Source: Dietzia aurantiaca
GTDB taxonomy: Bacteria; Actinomycetota; Actinomycetes; Mycobacteriales; Mycobacteriaceae
NCBI RefSeq assembly: GCF_021033825.1
Contig: NZ_JAIFXZ010000014.1
Location: 1 to 64,000, forward strand
Length of the DNA stretch: 64,000 nucleotides
Direction of reading: 5' to 3'
The notes under the pieces are model-generated. The model saw only the letters and a program-made list of their open reading frames with translations. It was not told the DNA's origin and made no database searches. The stretch's first letter is position 1, and the number at the start of each line of letters is the position of its first letter. The translations under genes were made by a program, and so were the position numbers. Of the stretch, positions 6,710 to 15,076 are shown piece after piece.

Positions 6710-8803
6710 ATGACCGCCGACCAGACCCACGGCAGCCCGAGCACCGCCGACCCGATACCCGCACGCCCGGGCGCGGTCAGCCGCCGCACAGTACTCGGCG
6801 GGGCGGCAGCGCTCGGCGGGGTCGCAGCCCTGCAATCCGTCCTGCCACCCCTGGCGAACGCTCAGCCCACCGCTATGTACGTCGGCCGCGGTATCGGCGA
6901 CATGACCGGAGAGCCACTGGGTGCCGGCTTCAACGGGTACGCGGACACCGAGCAGATCTCGGTCGGCCTGCATCTGCGGCAGCGCGCGCGGGCATTCGTC
7001 TTCGCGGACTCGTCGTCGTCACCCCGGTTCCTCCACGTCACGGCGGAGATCGGGCTTGTCTTCCAGTCCATCCAACAGGAGGTCCTGCGCCGCCTGGCGG
7101 CCGAGTTCGGCAGCACCTACCACGAGGGCAACGTGGTCATCACGGCCACGCACACCCACGTCGCGCCCGGCGGCACCTCCGGCCACCCGATGGTCGACCT
7201 GTCGATGCTGGGCTTCCGCCCGGTCACCTTCGAGGCCAACTGCGCCGGCATCGTCGACGCGGTCCGCATGGCGCACCACGACCTCGCCCCGTCGACCGTC
7301 GGGGTGAGCACCGGCGCCCTGCACGACGCCGGCGTCAACCGCTCGCGTGGCTCGTTCGACCGCGACACCGACGAGGAGCGCGCACACTTCCCCGAGGGCA
7401 TCGACCCGCGCTCCCAGTCTCTCCAGATCACCCGCGGCGGCCGGCTCGTCGGCGTGCTCAACTGGTTCGCCACCCACGCCACCTCCATGACCTCGCACTC
7501 GTTGCTCGCGTCCTCCGACAACAAGGGCTACGCCGCCTGGCACTGGGAGCGGGAGGTCGCCGGGCAGGACTACCTCGCCGGCGGCACCCCCGGCCTGATC
7601 ACCGCGTTCGCCCAGACCAACCCCGGCGACATCAGCCCCAACCTCGACCTCCAGCCAGGTAAGGGGCCGACCGCCGACGAGTGGCTCAACACCCGTATCA
7701 ACGGCGAGCGGCAGTACGCCGCGGCGCGGGACCAGATCGGCCGCGGCGTGCGCGGACTCGGCGGCGGCATCGACGTGCGGCACACGTGGGTCGACATGTC
7801 CTCGGTGGAGGTGCGCCCCGAGTTCACCGGTGACGGCCGCACACACCGGACCGCCGTCGCGGCGCTGGGCGCATCGTTCGCCTCCGGCAGCCAGGAGGAC
7901 GGCGGCGGTGGCGACGAACTGCCCTTCGCCGAGGGTGATCGCGGCGGCAACCCCGCGATCAAGTCCATCACCGATGTGGTGATCCCGGCCTGGCTCCGCG
8001 AGGCGCACGCCCCCAAGGACGTCCTGCTCCCCATGGGGCTGGTCCCGAACGCCATCCAGCGCGTCTTCCCGTTCCACCTGGTGCGGCTCGGCGGGCACCA
8101 TCTGTTCGCCCTCGGGTTCGAACCCACCATCGTGGCCGGGCTGCGGCTGCGGCGGACACTCGCCGCGGAACTGCGCGTGCCCGAGGATCACGTCACCGTG
8201 CAGGGCTACTCCAACGCCTACGGTCACTACGTCACCACTCCCGAGGAGTACGCCGCACAGAACTACGAGGGCGGCGCGACCATCTTCGGCCCGTGGACCC
8301 TGCCGGCGATCCAGCAGGTCGCCGCCGACCTGGCCCGCTCCATGCGCGCGGGCACGCCGCTCGACCCCGGCTCCCCGGAGCGTGACCTCACCGGCCGGGT
8401 CCCCACCTCGCCGCTCGGCAACCCGCTCGTGGACACCCCGGCCCCGCTGCGGAACTTCGGCGACGTGCTCGATCCGCCGCAGACCGAGTACCGGATCGGC
8501 CAGCGGGTGACGGTCCGGTTCAGCGGCACCCATCCCAATTCCGACCTGCGCCGCGGCGACACCTACCTCGCTGTCGAGCGCAACGACGGCGGCCGCTGGG
8601 TGCGGGTCCACGACGACGGCGACTGGTCCACGATGATCGTGTTCGAGGGCCTGCTCACCGTCACGAACGCCCTGATCACCTGGGATATCCCGCAGGGCAC
8701 CCCGGGCGGCGAATACCGGATCGTCTACACCGCCTCCGGCCGTGGAATCGACGGCCGCCTCTTCCCCGTGCGGGGGGAGAGCCAGGCCTTCCACGTCCGC
8801 TGA
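6710..8803 (+). CDS. Neutral/alkaline ceramidase, Tat-exported
   Basis: Predicted to hydrolyse the amide bond of ceramide into sphingosine and fatty acid outside the cell. The 697-residue length and the motifs match the non-lysosomal (neutral) ceramidase family: GIGDMTGEPLGAGFNGYA at the mature N-terminus, ATHTHVAPGG (zinc-binding His residues), NWFATHATSM, QTNPGDISPN, and a C-terminal immunoglobulin-like domain from about residue 580. The N-terminus has a twin-arginine signal (SRRTVLGGAAALGGVAAL) ending in ANAQP. Bacteria of this kind do not usually make ceramide, so a host or environmental lipid substrate is an inference. It stands alone between sodA and an SDR gene. Confidence 0.9.
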   Translation: MTADQTHGSPSTADPIPARPGAVSRRTVLGGAAALGGVAALQSVLPPLANAQPTAMYVGRGIGDMTGEPLGAGFNGYADTEQISVGLHLRQRARAFVFADSSSSPRFLHVTAEIGLVFQSIQQEVLRRLAAEFGSTYHEGNVVITATHTHVAPGGTSGHPMVDLSMLGFRPVTFEANCAGIVDAVRMAHHDLAPSTVGVSTGALHDAGVNRSRGSFDRDTDEERAHFPEGIDPRSQSLQITRGGRLVGVLNWFATHATSMTSHSLLASSDNKGYAAWHWEREVAGQDYLAGGTPGLITAFAQTNPGDISPNLDLQPGKGPTADEWLNTRINGERQYAAARDQIGRGVRGLGGGIDVRHTWVDMSSVEVRPEFTGDGRTHRTAVAALGASFASGSQEDGGGGDELPFAEGDRGGNPAIKSITDVVIPAWLREAHAPKDVLLPMGLVPNAIQRVFPFHLVRLGGHHLFALGFEPTIVAGLRLRRTLAAELRVPEDHVTVQGYSNAYGHYVTTPEEYAAQNYEGGATIFGPWTLPAIQQVAADLARSMRAGTPLDPGSPERDLTGRVPTSPLGNPLVDTPAPLRNFGDVLDPPQTEYRIGQRVTVRFSGTHPNSDLRRGDTYLAVERNDGGRWVRVHDDGDWSTMIVFEGLLTVTNALITWDIPQGTPGGEYRIVYTASGRGIDGRLFPVRGESQAFHVR

Positions 8804-8836
8804 CGGCGGTTCTGGGACACTGGTGGGCGTAATCAC

Positions 8837-8869
8837 TTGCACTGCCTAGTAATTGCACTTCCCCAGTGC
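8837..8869 (+). promoter_or_regulatory. Repeated TTGCACT motif upstream of the SDR gene
   Basis: TTGCACT occurs at 8837-8843 and 8853-8859, 16 bp apart, and the second copy forms an inverted repeat GCACT-N5-AGTGC at 8855-8869. It lies 30-60 bp before the SDR start, where a promoter and operator are expected. The binding protein is unknown. Confidence 0.35.
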
Positions 8870-8898
8870 TTGACCCCCCCAAGGAAAGGACATCGCCC

Positions 8899-9666
8899 GT
8901 GGACATCAAGGGTGCATCCGTCATCGTCACCGGCGCCGCCTCCGGTCTGGGCAACGCCACCGCGCGGTCGTTCGCCGAGAAGGGCGCCACCGTCTTCGGC
9001 CTGGACCTGCAGCAGTCCATCGACAAGGCCGTCGAGCAGGGCATCGACGAGGGCATCACCCTCATCGCCGCCGACGTCACTAGCGAGTCCGACGTCCAGG
9101 CCGCGATCGCCCGCGCCACCGAGGCCGCCCCGCTGCGCGTCGTGGTCAACTGCGCCGGCATCGCCCCGGCCGCCCGCATCGTCTCCAAGCGCGGCGTGCA
9201 CGCCCTCGACCTGTTCCAGACCTGCATCTCGGTGAACCTCGTGGGCACCTTCAACGTCATGCGTCTGGCCGCCGAGGCCATGTCCACCCAGGACACGGTC
9301 GACGAGGACGGCCAGCGCGGCGTCATCATCAACACCGCCTCCGTCGCTGCCTACGAGGGCCAGGTCGGCCAGATCGCCTACGCCGCCTCGAAGGGTGGCG
9401 TCTACTCGATGGGCATCTGTGCCGCGCGTGACCTCGCCCAGTTCGGCATCCGCGTCAACACCATCGCCCCGGGCACCATCGAGACCCCGATGCTCAAGGG
9501 CCTGACCGAGGAGTTCCAGAAGTCGCTGGAGGCCGCGATCCCGTTCCCGTCGCGCCTGGGCCGTCCGTCGGACTACGCGCAGCTGGCCAACGCGATCGTC
9601 GAGCACGACTACCTCAACGGCGAGAGCTTCCGCATGGACGGCGCCCTGCGCATGGCCCCGCGCTAA
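8899..9666 (+). CDS. SDR dehydrogenase, 3-hydroxyacyl-CoA dehydrogenase (HSD17B10-like)
   Basis: A classical short-chain dehydrogenase of 255 residues: TGAASGLG for nucleotide binding, NCAGIAPA, an active-site Ser in NTASVAAYEG, and Y-A-A-S-K for catalysis. The insertion before the Ser (MSTQDTVDEDGQRGVI) and IAPGTIETPML are typical of the type-10 17-beta-hydroxysteroid / 2-methyl-3-hydroxyacyl-CoA dehydrogenase group, which oxidises 3-hydroxyacyl-CoA with NAD+ in fatty-acid or isoleucine breakdown. The GTG at 8899 follows AAGGAAAGGA by eight bases and is better than the upstream ATG at 8866. Its last codons are part of a 20-bp tandem duplication. Confidence 0.88.
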   Translation: MDIKGASVIVTGAASGLGNATARSFAEKGATVFGLDLQQSIDKAVEQGIDEGITLIAADVTSESDVQAAIARATEAAPLRVVVNCAGIAPAARIVSKRGVHALDLFQTCISVNLVGTFNVMRLAAEAMSTQDTVDEDGQRGVIINTASVAAYEGQVGQIAYAASKGGVYSMGICAARDLAQFGIRVNTIAPGTIETPMLKGLTEEFQKSLEAAIPFPSRLGRPSDYAQLANAIVEHDYLNGESFRMDGALRMAPR

Positions 9667-9689
9667 GCAGCATGGCCCCGCGATAAGCG
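9650..9689 (+). repeat. 20-bp tandem duplication over the SDR stop codon
   Basis: GCATGGCCCCGCG-C/A-TAAGC is present twice in direct succession (9650-9669 and 9670-9689), with two differences. The first copy encodes the last residues and stop; the second is just downstream and also contains an in-frame TAA, so the duplication is silent. Confidence 0.85.
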
Positions 9690-9731
9690 TCGCTCGCAGG
9701 CCCCCCGCGGCCGCGTGGCGCGCCGCCGCCT

Positions 9732-9836
9732 CGGGTTGCACGACGTGTCACCGCAGTTGCACGACAGAATGCGCGAATTCCAGCCGGGATCTCGCGCATT
9801 CTGTCTTGCAGCCCGAGGGCGATGTCGTGCAACCCG
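9732..9836. repeat. Nested palindromic intergenic element
   Basis: Two perfect 13-bp inverted repeats are nested: the outer arms 9732-9744 and 9824-9836 (CGGGTTGCACGAC and its complement), and the inner arms 9764-9776 and 9792-9804 (ACAGAATGCGCGA and its complement). TTGCACGAC also recurs directly at 9736 and 9757. The whole could fold as a long cruciform or RNA hairpin on either strand. It lies between convergent genes and has no coding potential that I recognise. It resembles a REP- or MITE-like element, but there is only one copy in this window. Confidence 0.75.
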
Positions 9837-9877
9837 CGGCGCGGTCCGGGCGGTGGCTGACGCGGCGGGCCAAGCGA

Positions 9878-9918
9878 CAGCGGACAGCGGCAGCGGGCAG
9901 CGGGCAGCGGGCAGCGGC
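9878..9918. repeat. Short tandem repeat of CAGCGG(G/A)
   Basis: About six head-to-tail copies of a 6-7-bp CAGCGG unit sit immediately past the stop of the RecB-like nuclease gene. Likely slippage-prone low-complexity DNA. Confidence 0.8.
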
Positions 9919-9921
9919 GGA

Positions 9922-11619
9922 TCACGGCATCCGCGAAATCCACTCCCGCACCGCCCGCGTGGCCCGCACGTCGTCCTCGTTGTAGGCCAGGATCCGGGCC
10001 CGGCCCGAGTCGCGCTCGACACCCCGCGCAGCCTGTGCGTCGCGGTACCAGCCGATGGAGGCCTCGCCGCCGGCCTCGGGGTCGCGCCACGTGAACCCGG
10101 CGACCGGCGCCACGACCTTGAGGCCGAGCCCCGAGGTGGAGACGAACTGGCCGGTCACCGCCTCGTGCACGTCGACCCACTGCGGGGAGGACAGGAACCG
10201 CCGCACCTCGGCGACCGACGGCACCCCCTTGACGACGGCCCGCGTGCCCTCCGGCCCGAACCTCGACGCCGTCGACAGCATCCAGCCGTTCTCCGCCGAC
10301 TTGGAGTAGCAGTAGGCCCGGAACGTACGCCCCTGCCCGGCCGCCCGGTCCCGGATCGCGGTGAGCCAGCGCCAGAATTCGGCGAAGGACCGGCCCTCGT
10401 CCGGATCGGGCAGGCGGGCCCATGTGGCGAACGGGCGGTACCCCTCCTCCTCGAGCGGCCGCCCGTCGCGCAGCGTCAGCAGCGTGCCCCACAGGTAGGC
10501 GCCGTCGTCGAGGTGGCTCTCGAGATCCACGTCGACCTCGATGTCGGCGCGCGGGATGGACGGCCGGGCGACCTTGGGCACCACTACCTCGCCGTCCCGG
10601 TGCGCCCGCGCGCGCAACACGGCGTCCGCGAACGGCTCGCCGTTCCAGTCGGCCGGCCGGTCGGGACCGGCGTCCGCGAGCTCGGCCACGGTGCGGATCC
10701 CCACCGCGTGGAGGGGGCCGACCTGTCCGCCCCCGACGACGAGGCTGACGTCATCCGCCACGACCAGCCGGTCGCGACAGCCCGTCACCGGCCCGTCCCG
10801 GCCCGCCCATCCCTCCCACCAGGGGCAGGTGCGACATTCGCCGATCCGGCTCGGGACGGTGTCCAGCTCGCCGCGCACGACCGCCAGCCGCGTGTCATGC
10901 GCGCGTCCCGCCGACTCGAGGACCGGCCGCAGGTCGTGCACCACCGACCGGGACGACCCCAGCCCGAGCACCGCCCCCACCGGCTCCGCCGCGGCGTGGC
11001 CGACCGCCTCCAGCAGGTGCCAGGCGTGGACCAGCCGGTCCAGGTCCCCGGGGTGCCGCCGCACCCGCAGGGTCGGATCCGGTGCCGGATGCCAGTCCAG
11101 GAGCCGGGTGACCAGCGCCCGCGAGGAGCTCCCGCCGCGTCGCGGGTCGACCACCTTGTGATTGACCACCAGCACCGGGGCGTACCCGCCCCCGGGCACC
11201 GCCGCCAACGCACAGCGCATGCCCTCCCGACCGGTGACCGGATCAGCGGGCAGGGCGGCACCCCACACCAATGTCGCCCCGTCGGTGAGCGCGTGCAGGG
11301 TCGCGGCGACGTCGTCGTCGTCGGGCTGATCCCCCGGCAGGTCCGTCCAGTGGTCCCCCACCACATCCACCACATACGCGTCCGAGGCCTGGTCGCCCGG
11401 ACCCGCTCCGCGCAGCGCCCGCTCCCGCAGACCCGCGCGGCGATCCGCGGCCGCCATCGCACGCAGCCGCACGCCCTCGTCCACCGGCGCCCACCGCCAC
11501 CAGCCCGGGCCCGCGTCCCGCTCCCGCGCCACGCGGTGCAGACAGCGGGCCCCGGACGCCGGCCCCACCACCGCATCGTCGGGGGACCCTGGCGTGGCGT
11601 TCGCGGCATCCTCCATCAC
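9922..11619 (-). CDS. TM0106-family RecB-like nuclease
   Basis: A 565-residue predicted nuclease. The C-terminal third has an RNase H-like (YprB) domain: DIEVDVDLES near residue 350 supplies acidic metal ligands, and LAYNEDDVRATRAVREW at the end is the closing DDxxA helix. The middle contains a RecB-like region with CRTCPWWEGW (Cys-x2-Cys) and a helix-hairpin-helix-like HAVGIRTVAELAD. This architecture fits TM0106 RecB-like putative nucleases, whose cellular role is not established. I keep the ATG at 11619, though some N-terminal residues may be over-predicted. It is convergent with the SDR gene and divergent from DUF6474. Confidence 0.8.
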   Translation of the reverse strand: MMEDAANATPGSPDDAVVGPASGARCLHRVARERDAGPGWWRWAPVDEGVRLRAMAAADRRAGLRERALRGAGPGDQASDAYVVDVVGDHWTDLPGDQPDDDDVAATLHALTDGATLVWGAALPADPVTGREGMRCALAAVPGGGYAPVLVVNHKVVDPRRGGSSSRALVTRLLDWHPAPDPTLRVRRHPGDLDRLVHAWHLLEAVGHAAAEPVGAVLGLGSSRSVVHDLRPVLESAGRAHDTRLAVVRGELDTVPSRIGECRTCPWWEGWAGRDGPVTGCRDRLVVADDVSLVVGGGQVGPLHAVGIRTVAELADAGPDRPADWNGEPFADAVLRARAHRDGEVVVPKVARPSIPRADIEVDVDLESHLDDGAYLWGTLLTLRDGRPLEEEGYRPFATWARLPDPDEGRSFAEFWRWLTAIRDRAAGQGRTFRAYCYSKSAENGWMLSTASRFGPEGTRAVVKGVPSVAEVRRFLSSPQWVDVHEAVTGQFVSTSGLGLKVVAPVAGFTWRDPEAGGEASIGWYRDAQAARGVERDSGRARILAYNEDDVRATRAVREWISRMP

Positions 11620-11740
11620 GGTCCATCATGGACCAGACAGAGCCGAACTCCCGCTTCCGGGCGACCGTCCGGTCCTGCGGCACCGGCAGTTCGCCTAGGC
11701 TGGTGGCCTGATGTTCGCGACGAGAGAAGGATCGACGCCC

Positions 11741-12583
11741 ATGGGCAAGCTGACGACCTACCGCGACAAGCGTGCCGAGCTGAAGGCCCACGCCCGGGCC
11801 CTGAAGTCCACCGCGATGACCGAGGCGAAGCTCGCCGCCAAGGAGACCCGCGAGAAGGCCCGGGAGGCCCACCGCGTCGACCTGGCCGAGACCAAGGAGC
11901 GGGCCAAGCTCGCCCGGCGCAACGCGGACCGCAAGGCCCGGCGCGAGGAGAAGCGCGCCAAGAAGATGGACAAGCTGTCCCAGAAGTCCTCCAAGCTGGA
12001 CCGTAAGGCCGAGAAGGCGCTGGCCAAGCAGGAGCGCGCCACCCTCAAGCGCGAGGGGAAGGTGCTGGCCAAGGACCGCAAGCTGGCAGAGAAGATCGAC
12101 GCCGCCGGCCGCAAGCACGAGTACCAGCTCGCCGAGATGGAGCTGAAGAAGCTCGACGGCACCAAGATCGGCAAGGAGGACCTGCAGCGTTGGCTGGGCC
12201 TGGCAAAGATCGCCACCCCGGTCCTGCTGCCGATGATCTACAAGCTCGTCTCCAACGCGCAGTCCTCCGACTCGGGCTCGACCGCCGGCGCCGTGGACCT
12301 CAAGTCGGCCGGCATCAACGCCACCGGCCCGGGTGCGGCGCTCGGTGTGCGCATCGTGCGGCTCGAGCAGACCCTCGACCAGCTCGAGGTGACGCGCGGC
12401 GGCGAGCGGGAGGTCACCGACTTCGTCGCGTCCACCCGCACCCGGCTCCGGGATCTGCGTGCCGCCGTCGAGGCCGCCGAGACCACGCCCACCTCACAGC
12501 GTCGCGAGGTGCACTCCTCGATCTCCGGGGAGCTCGACCGGATCAACAAGGACGTGTTCGCGCGTCTCGGGGTGAAGCCGTGA
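11741..12583 (+). CDS. DUF6474-like coiled-coil protein
   Basis: A 280-residue protein of which the first 150 residues are an extremely Lys/Glu/Arg/Ala-rich helix, predicted coiled coil, beginning MGKLTTYRDKRAELKAHAR. After it comes a short hydrophobic piece (IATPVLLPMIYKLV) that may touch the membrane and a C-terminal helical region with VEAAETTPTSQRREV. I associate this with the actinobacterial DUF6474 family of unknown function. ATG 11741 is chosen because GAGAAGG precedes it by ten bases; an in-frame ATG at 11711 lies nine bases after a TAGGCT box (11696-11701) and could be used on a leaderless transcript. Its stop overlaps the CopC gene by 4 bp, so the two are translationally coupled. 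Confidence 0.65.
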   Translation: MGKLTTYRDKRAELKAHARALKSTAMTEAKLAAKETREKAREAHRVDLAETKERAKLARRNADRKARREEKRAKKMDKLSQKSSKLDRKAEKALAKQERATLKREGKVLAKDRKLAEKIDAAGRKHEYQLAEMELKKLDGTKIGKEDLQRWLGLAKIATPVLLPMIYKLVSNAQSSDSGSTAGAVDLKSAGINATGPGAALGVRIVRLEQTLDQLEVTRGGEREVTDFVASTRTRLRDLRAAVEAAETTPTSQRREVHSSISGELDRINKDVFARLGVKP

Positions 12584-13194
12584 GCGGATTCCGTAGGAGG
12601 CTCGGGGCCGTCGCGGCGGCCACGGCCCTGCTCGGAGGGGCGAGCGTCCCGGCCGTGATGATGGCGCCGGTGGCGGCGGCTCACTCGGTGCTGCTCTCCG
12701 TCGATCCGGAGGACGGTAGCGAGGTCGCCGACTCACCCGAGCAGATCGTGTTGACCTTCAACGAGGAGATCAACCAGAACTTCGTGACCGTCGCCGTGAC
12801 GTCCGCGGAGGACACCACCAATCGGGTGTCCGGCGAGCCGACCGTCGCGGGCGAGACCGTGACCGCGCAGGTCGAGGACCTGGCGCCGGGCAACTACACC
12901 GTCGGCTACCGCGTGACGTCGGCCGACGGGCACGTCGTGAGCGGGTCCTCGGTTTTCAGCGTGATCGACTCGGGCACCGGCGAGGGTGCCGACTCCACGG
13001 GCGCCGCCGGGAGCGAGGCGCAGCCCGGGAGCGGCGGTGACCGGAGCGCGGAGACCGAGGCCGGAGAGGCCGAGGTCGACGCAGCCGAGGAGTCGGCGTC
13101 CGACGAGGGCGTCAACCCGGTGATCTGGGTGGTCGCCGGCCTGGCGGTCGTGCTGATCGGCGGAGCGTTCTTCCTCCTGCGCCGCGGCGACTGA
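12580..13194 (+). CDS. CopC-domain exported protein with C-terminal anchor
   Basis: A 204-residue copper-resistance CopC-like protein. After a signal peptide ending AAAHS, the mature N-terminal His is the usual first copper ligand, and SPEQIVLTFNEEI and YRVTSADGHVVSGSSVFSV are the conserved CopC strands (the late His in ADGH is another ligand). An acidic Ser/Gly/Glu linker leads to one C-terminal transmembrane helix and the basic tail LLRRGD, so it is anchored on the outside of the membrane. The GTG start overlaps the DUF6474 stop as GTGA. Unlike YcnJ-type proteins it lacks a CopD domain, so copper transport is not implied. Confidence 0.85.
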   Translation: MSGFRRRLGAVAAATALLGGASVPAVMMAPVAAAHSVLLSVDPEDGSEVADSPEQIVLTFNEEINQNFVTVAVTSAEDTTNRVSGEPTVAGETVTAQVEDLAPGNYTVGYRVTSADGHVVSGSSVFSVIDSGTGEGADSTGAAGSEAQPGSGGDRSAETEAGEAEVDAAEESASDEGVNPVIWVVAGLAVVLIGGAFFLLRRGD

Positions 13195-13212
13195 GGCCGT
13201 CCGGCCAACGTT

Positions 13213-13242
13213 GTGGCTGCGTGGCTGCGTGGCTGCGGCTGC
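13213..13242. repeat. 8-bp tandem repeat GTGGCTGC
   Basis: Three exact copies of GTGGCTGC and one partial copy, just after the CopC stop. Non-coding, probably slippage-generated. Confidence 0.85.
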
Positions 13243-13257
13243 AGAACCTGAATAGAG

Positions 13258-13299
13258 CAGAGGGGCAGCGCAACCGGCGATGGTTACGCTGCCCCTCTG
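13258..13299. terminator. Bidirectional terminator between CopC and SSADH genes
   Basis: Perfect 13-bp stem with arms 13258-13270 and 13287-13299 and a partly paired inner loop, between two convergent genes. Confidence 0.88.
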
Positions 13300-13300
13300 G

Positions 13301-13369
13301 CTTGCGCTGCCTCAATGGTCCATTTCGGGCGCGTAACCCCTGCAAAAGGGTGCATTCTCCCAGCGCAAG
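13301..13369. repeat. Spaced inverted repeat after the terminator
   Basis: CTTGCGCTG at 13301-13309 and its perfect complement at 13361-13369 enclose 51 bp that includes a smaller ACCC/GGGT hairpin. It directly abuts the terminator and precedes the SSADH stop. It may be a second transcript-end structure or a small palindromic element. Confidence 0.55.
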
Positions 13370-13385
13370 TCAGCAAGCCCTCAGG

Positions 13386-14951
13386 TCACCGGGTCGGCAG
13401 GAACCGCATCGCGTTGGTGGCCGGCGCGAGCATCTGCTGCCAGCGCTTGCGCGGCACGAAGCCCGGCCCGCTCATGTTGATCAGACGCTGGGTGGCGATG
13501 GTCTGCGCCTCGGTGTATTTGAGCAGGCCCTCGTCGCCGTGGCGGCGGCCGACGCCCGAGACGCCCATGCCGCCCATCGGACCCGCGACGGAGCCCCAGC
13601 CGGCGACGTACCCCTCACCGACGTTGACGGTGCCGGTCCGCAGCCGGGCGGCGATCTGCTCGCCCTCGGCATCCGAGCCGGCGAACACCGACGAGTTGAG
13701 TCCGTACTCGGTGTCGTTGGCCTTGGCGATCGCTTCCTCGACCGAGTCGACCGGGTAGATCGACACGACCGGCCCGAAGGTCTCCTCCTCGTAGCAGGTG
13801 GCGTCCTCGGGGACATCGGTGAGCAGCGTCGGCTCGTAGAACAGCGGCCCCAGATCCGGGCGGGGACGCCCACCGGCCAGCAGGCGGGCGCCCTTGGCCA
13901 CGGCGTCGTCGACGTGCGTGGTCACCACATCGAGCTGGTCCCGGGAGATGAGACTGCCCATCTCGGCCTCGAAGTCGTAGCCGGGCCCGACGCTCATCGC
14001 GCGCACCCGCGCGGTGAGCGTCTCGATGAGCTGCGGCGCGATCGACTTCTCCACGTACACGCGCTCGACCGAGATGCACAGCTGCCCGGAGTTCGAGTAG
14101 AACGCCCGGGTGGCAACTTCGGCCACCTCGTCGAGGTCCGCGCCGGCGGTGACGATCATGGCGTTCTTGCCGCCGAGTTCGGCGGAGTAACCAATCAGCC
14201 TCTCGCCGCACTGACGCCCGAGCACTCGGCCGGTCGCGGTGGAACCGGTGAACATCAGGTAGTCCACGTTCTCCACGATCGCGCCGCCGACGGTCCCGCC
14301 CGATCCGGGCACGACCTGGAACAGGTCCCGGGGCAGGCCGGCCCGGTAGAACATGTCGGCCGCGGCGAGCGCACAGAACGGGGTGATGGACGCGGGCTTG
14401 ATCACCACGGCGTTGCCGGCGGCCAGCGCGGCCAGGGCGTCGGTGGCGGCGAGGTTGAGCGGGTAGTTCCACGGCGCGATCACGCCCACGACGCCCTTGG
14501 GCTGGCGGTGCACGACGGCCTTGGTCAGGCCCGGCAGCATGCCCTGGACGCGCTTGGGCGCGAGCAGGCCGGGTGCGACCTTGGCGTAGTGACGCGCGGT
14601 GATGAGGCAGTCGAGCACCTCCTCCTGCGCGGAGGCGCGGCTCTTCCCGGTCTCGGCCTGGACGATGTTCATCAGCTCGTCGCGGTTCCGCATGACCAGC
14701 TTGGCGAACCGCTCGAGGACGGCGACGCGGTCCTTGGGGTCGCGTTCTGCCCACGCCACCTGCGCGGCGCGGGCCCGCTCGACGGCGGCCACCACGTCAT
14801 CGGCCGTGCCGGCGGGGATCTCGGCGAGCGGGTCGCCGGTGAAGACCTCGTTGATCGCCGAGACGGGGCGGCTCGTGGGGTCGGTACGGAATTCGGGGAT
14901 CGCGACAAGGTCGAGAAGACGGTCGTACACGCGGGTGGTGGGTCGGCTCAT
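13386..14951 (-). CDS. gabD2: Succinate-semialdehyde dehydrogenase-like aldehyde dehydrogenase
   Basis: Oxidises an aldehyde to the acid with NAD(P)+; the closest pattern is the actinobacterial GabD2 group (succinic semialdehyde to succinate). The ALDH motifs are complete: APWNYPLN, FTGSTATGR for cofactor binding, ELGGKNA with the general-base Glu, and SGQLCISVERV with the catalytic Cys, followed by EETFGPV. I start at ATG 14951 (MSRPTTRVYDRLLDL), giving 521 residues; the frame to 14999 adds a stretch that looks like leader. It is monocistronic, convergent with CopC and divergent from the MerR regulator. Substrate specificity is inferred. Confidence 0.82.
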   Translation of the reverse strand: MSRPTTRVYDRLLDLVAIPEFRTDPTSRPVSAINEVFTGDPLAEIPAGTADDVVAAVERARAAQVAWAERDPKDRVAVLERFAKLVMRNRDELMNIVQAETGKSRASAQEEVLDCLITARHYAKVAPGLLAPKRVQGMLPGLTKAVVHRQPKGVVGVIAPWNYPLNLAATDALAALAAGNAVVIKPASITPFCALAAADMFYRAGLPRDLFQVVPGSGGTVGGAIVENVDYLMFTGSTATGRVLGRQCGERLIGYSAELGGKNAMIVTAGADLDEVAEVATRAFYSNSGQLCISVERVYVEKSIAPQLIETLTARVRAMSVGPGYDFEAEMGSLISRDQLDVVTTHVDDAVAKGARLLAGGRPRPDLGPLFYEPTLLTDVPEDATCYEEETFGPVVSIYPVDSVEEAIAKANDTEYGLNSSVFAGSDAEGEQIAARLRTGTVNVGEGYVAGWGSVAGPMGGMGVSGVGRRHGDEGLLKYTEAQTIATQRLINMSGPGFVPRKRWQQMLAPATNAMRFLPTR

Positions 14952-15020
14952 GCGCACGAGGCTACCGGCGAGTAGCAACGGATGCGTGTCCGAGGTCACG
15001 TGGGCGCGCCGCTTGCGGCC

Positions 15021-15051
15021 TTGACCCTGACGTCGCGTCAGGCCCGAACCT
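15021..15051 (+). promoter_or_regulatory. MerR-type promoter with operator in a 19-bp spacer
   Basis: TTGACC (15021-15026) and GAACCT (15046-15051) are 19 bp apart, the lengthened spacing typical of MerR-activated promoters. Between them sits the near-perfect palindrome CCTGACG-TCG-CGTCAGG (15026-15042). It lies 26 bp before the regulator's own ATG, implying autoregulation. Confidence 0.7.
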
Positions 15052-15076
15052 CGTTGATGTGAGAGATGCTGGAGGA

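Noticed and set aside
9878-9918. Possible CRISPR-like repeats
   Set aside because: Units are 6-7 bp without spacers; a simple tandem repeat.
9715-12006. A 763-codon plus-strand frame over the RecB-like nuclease
   Set aside because: Antisense to the nuclease, which has clear motifs; composition is low-complexity.
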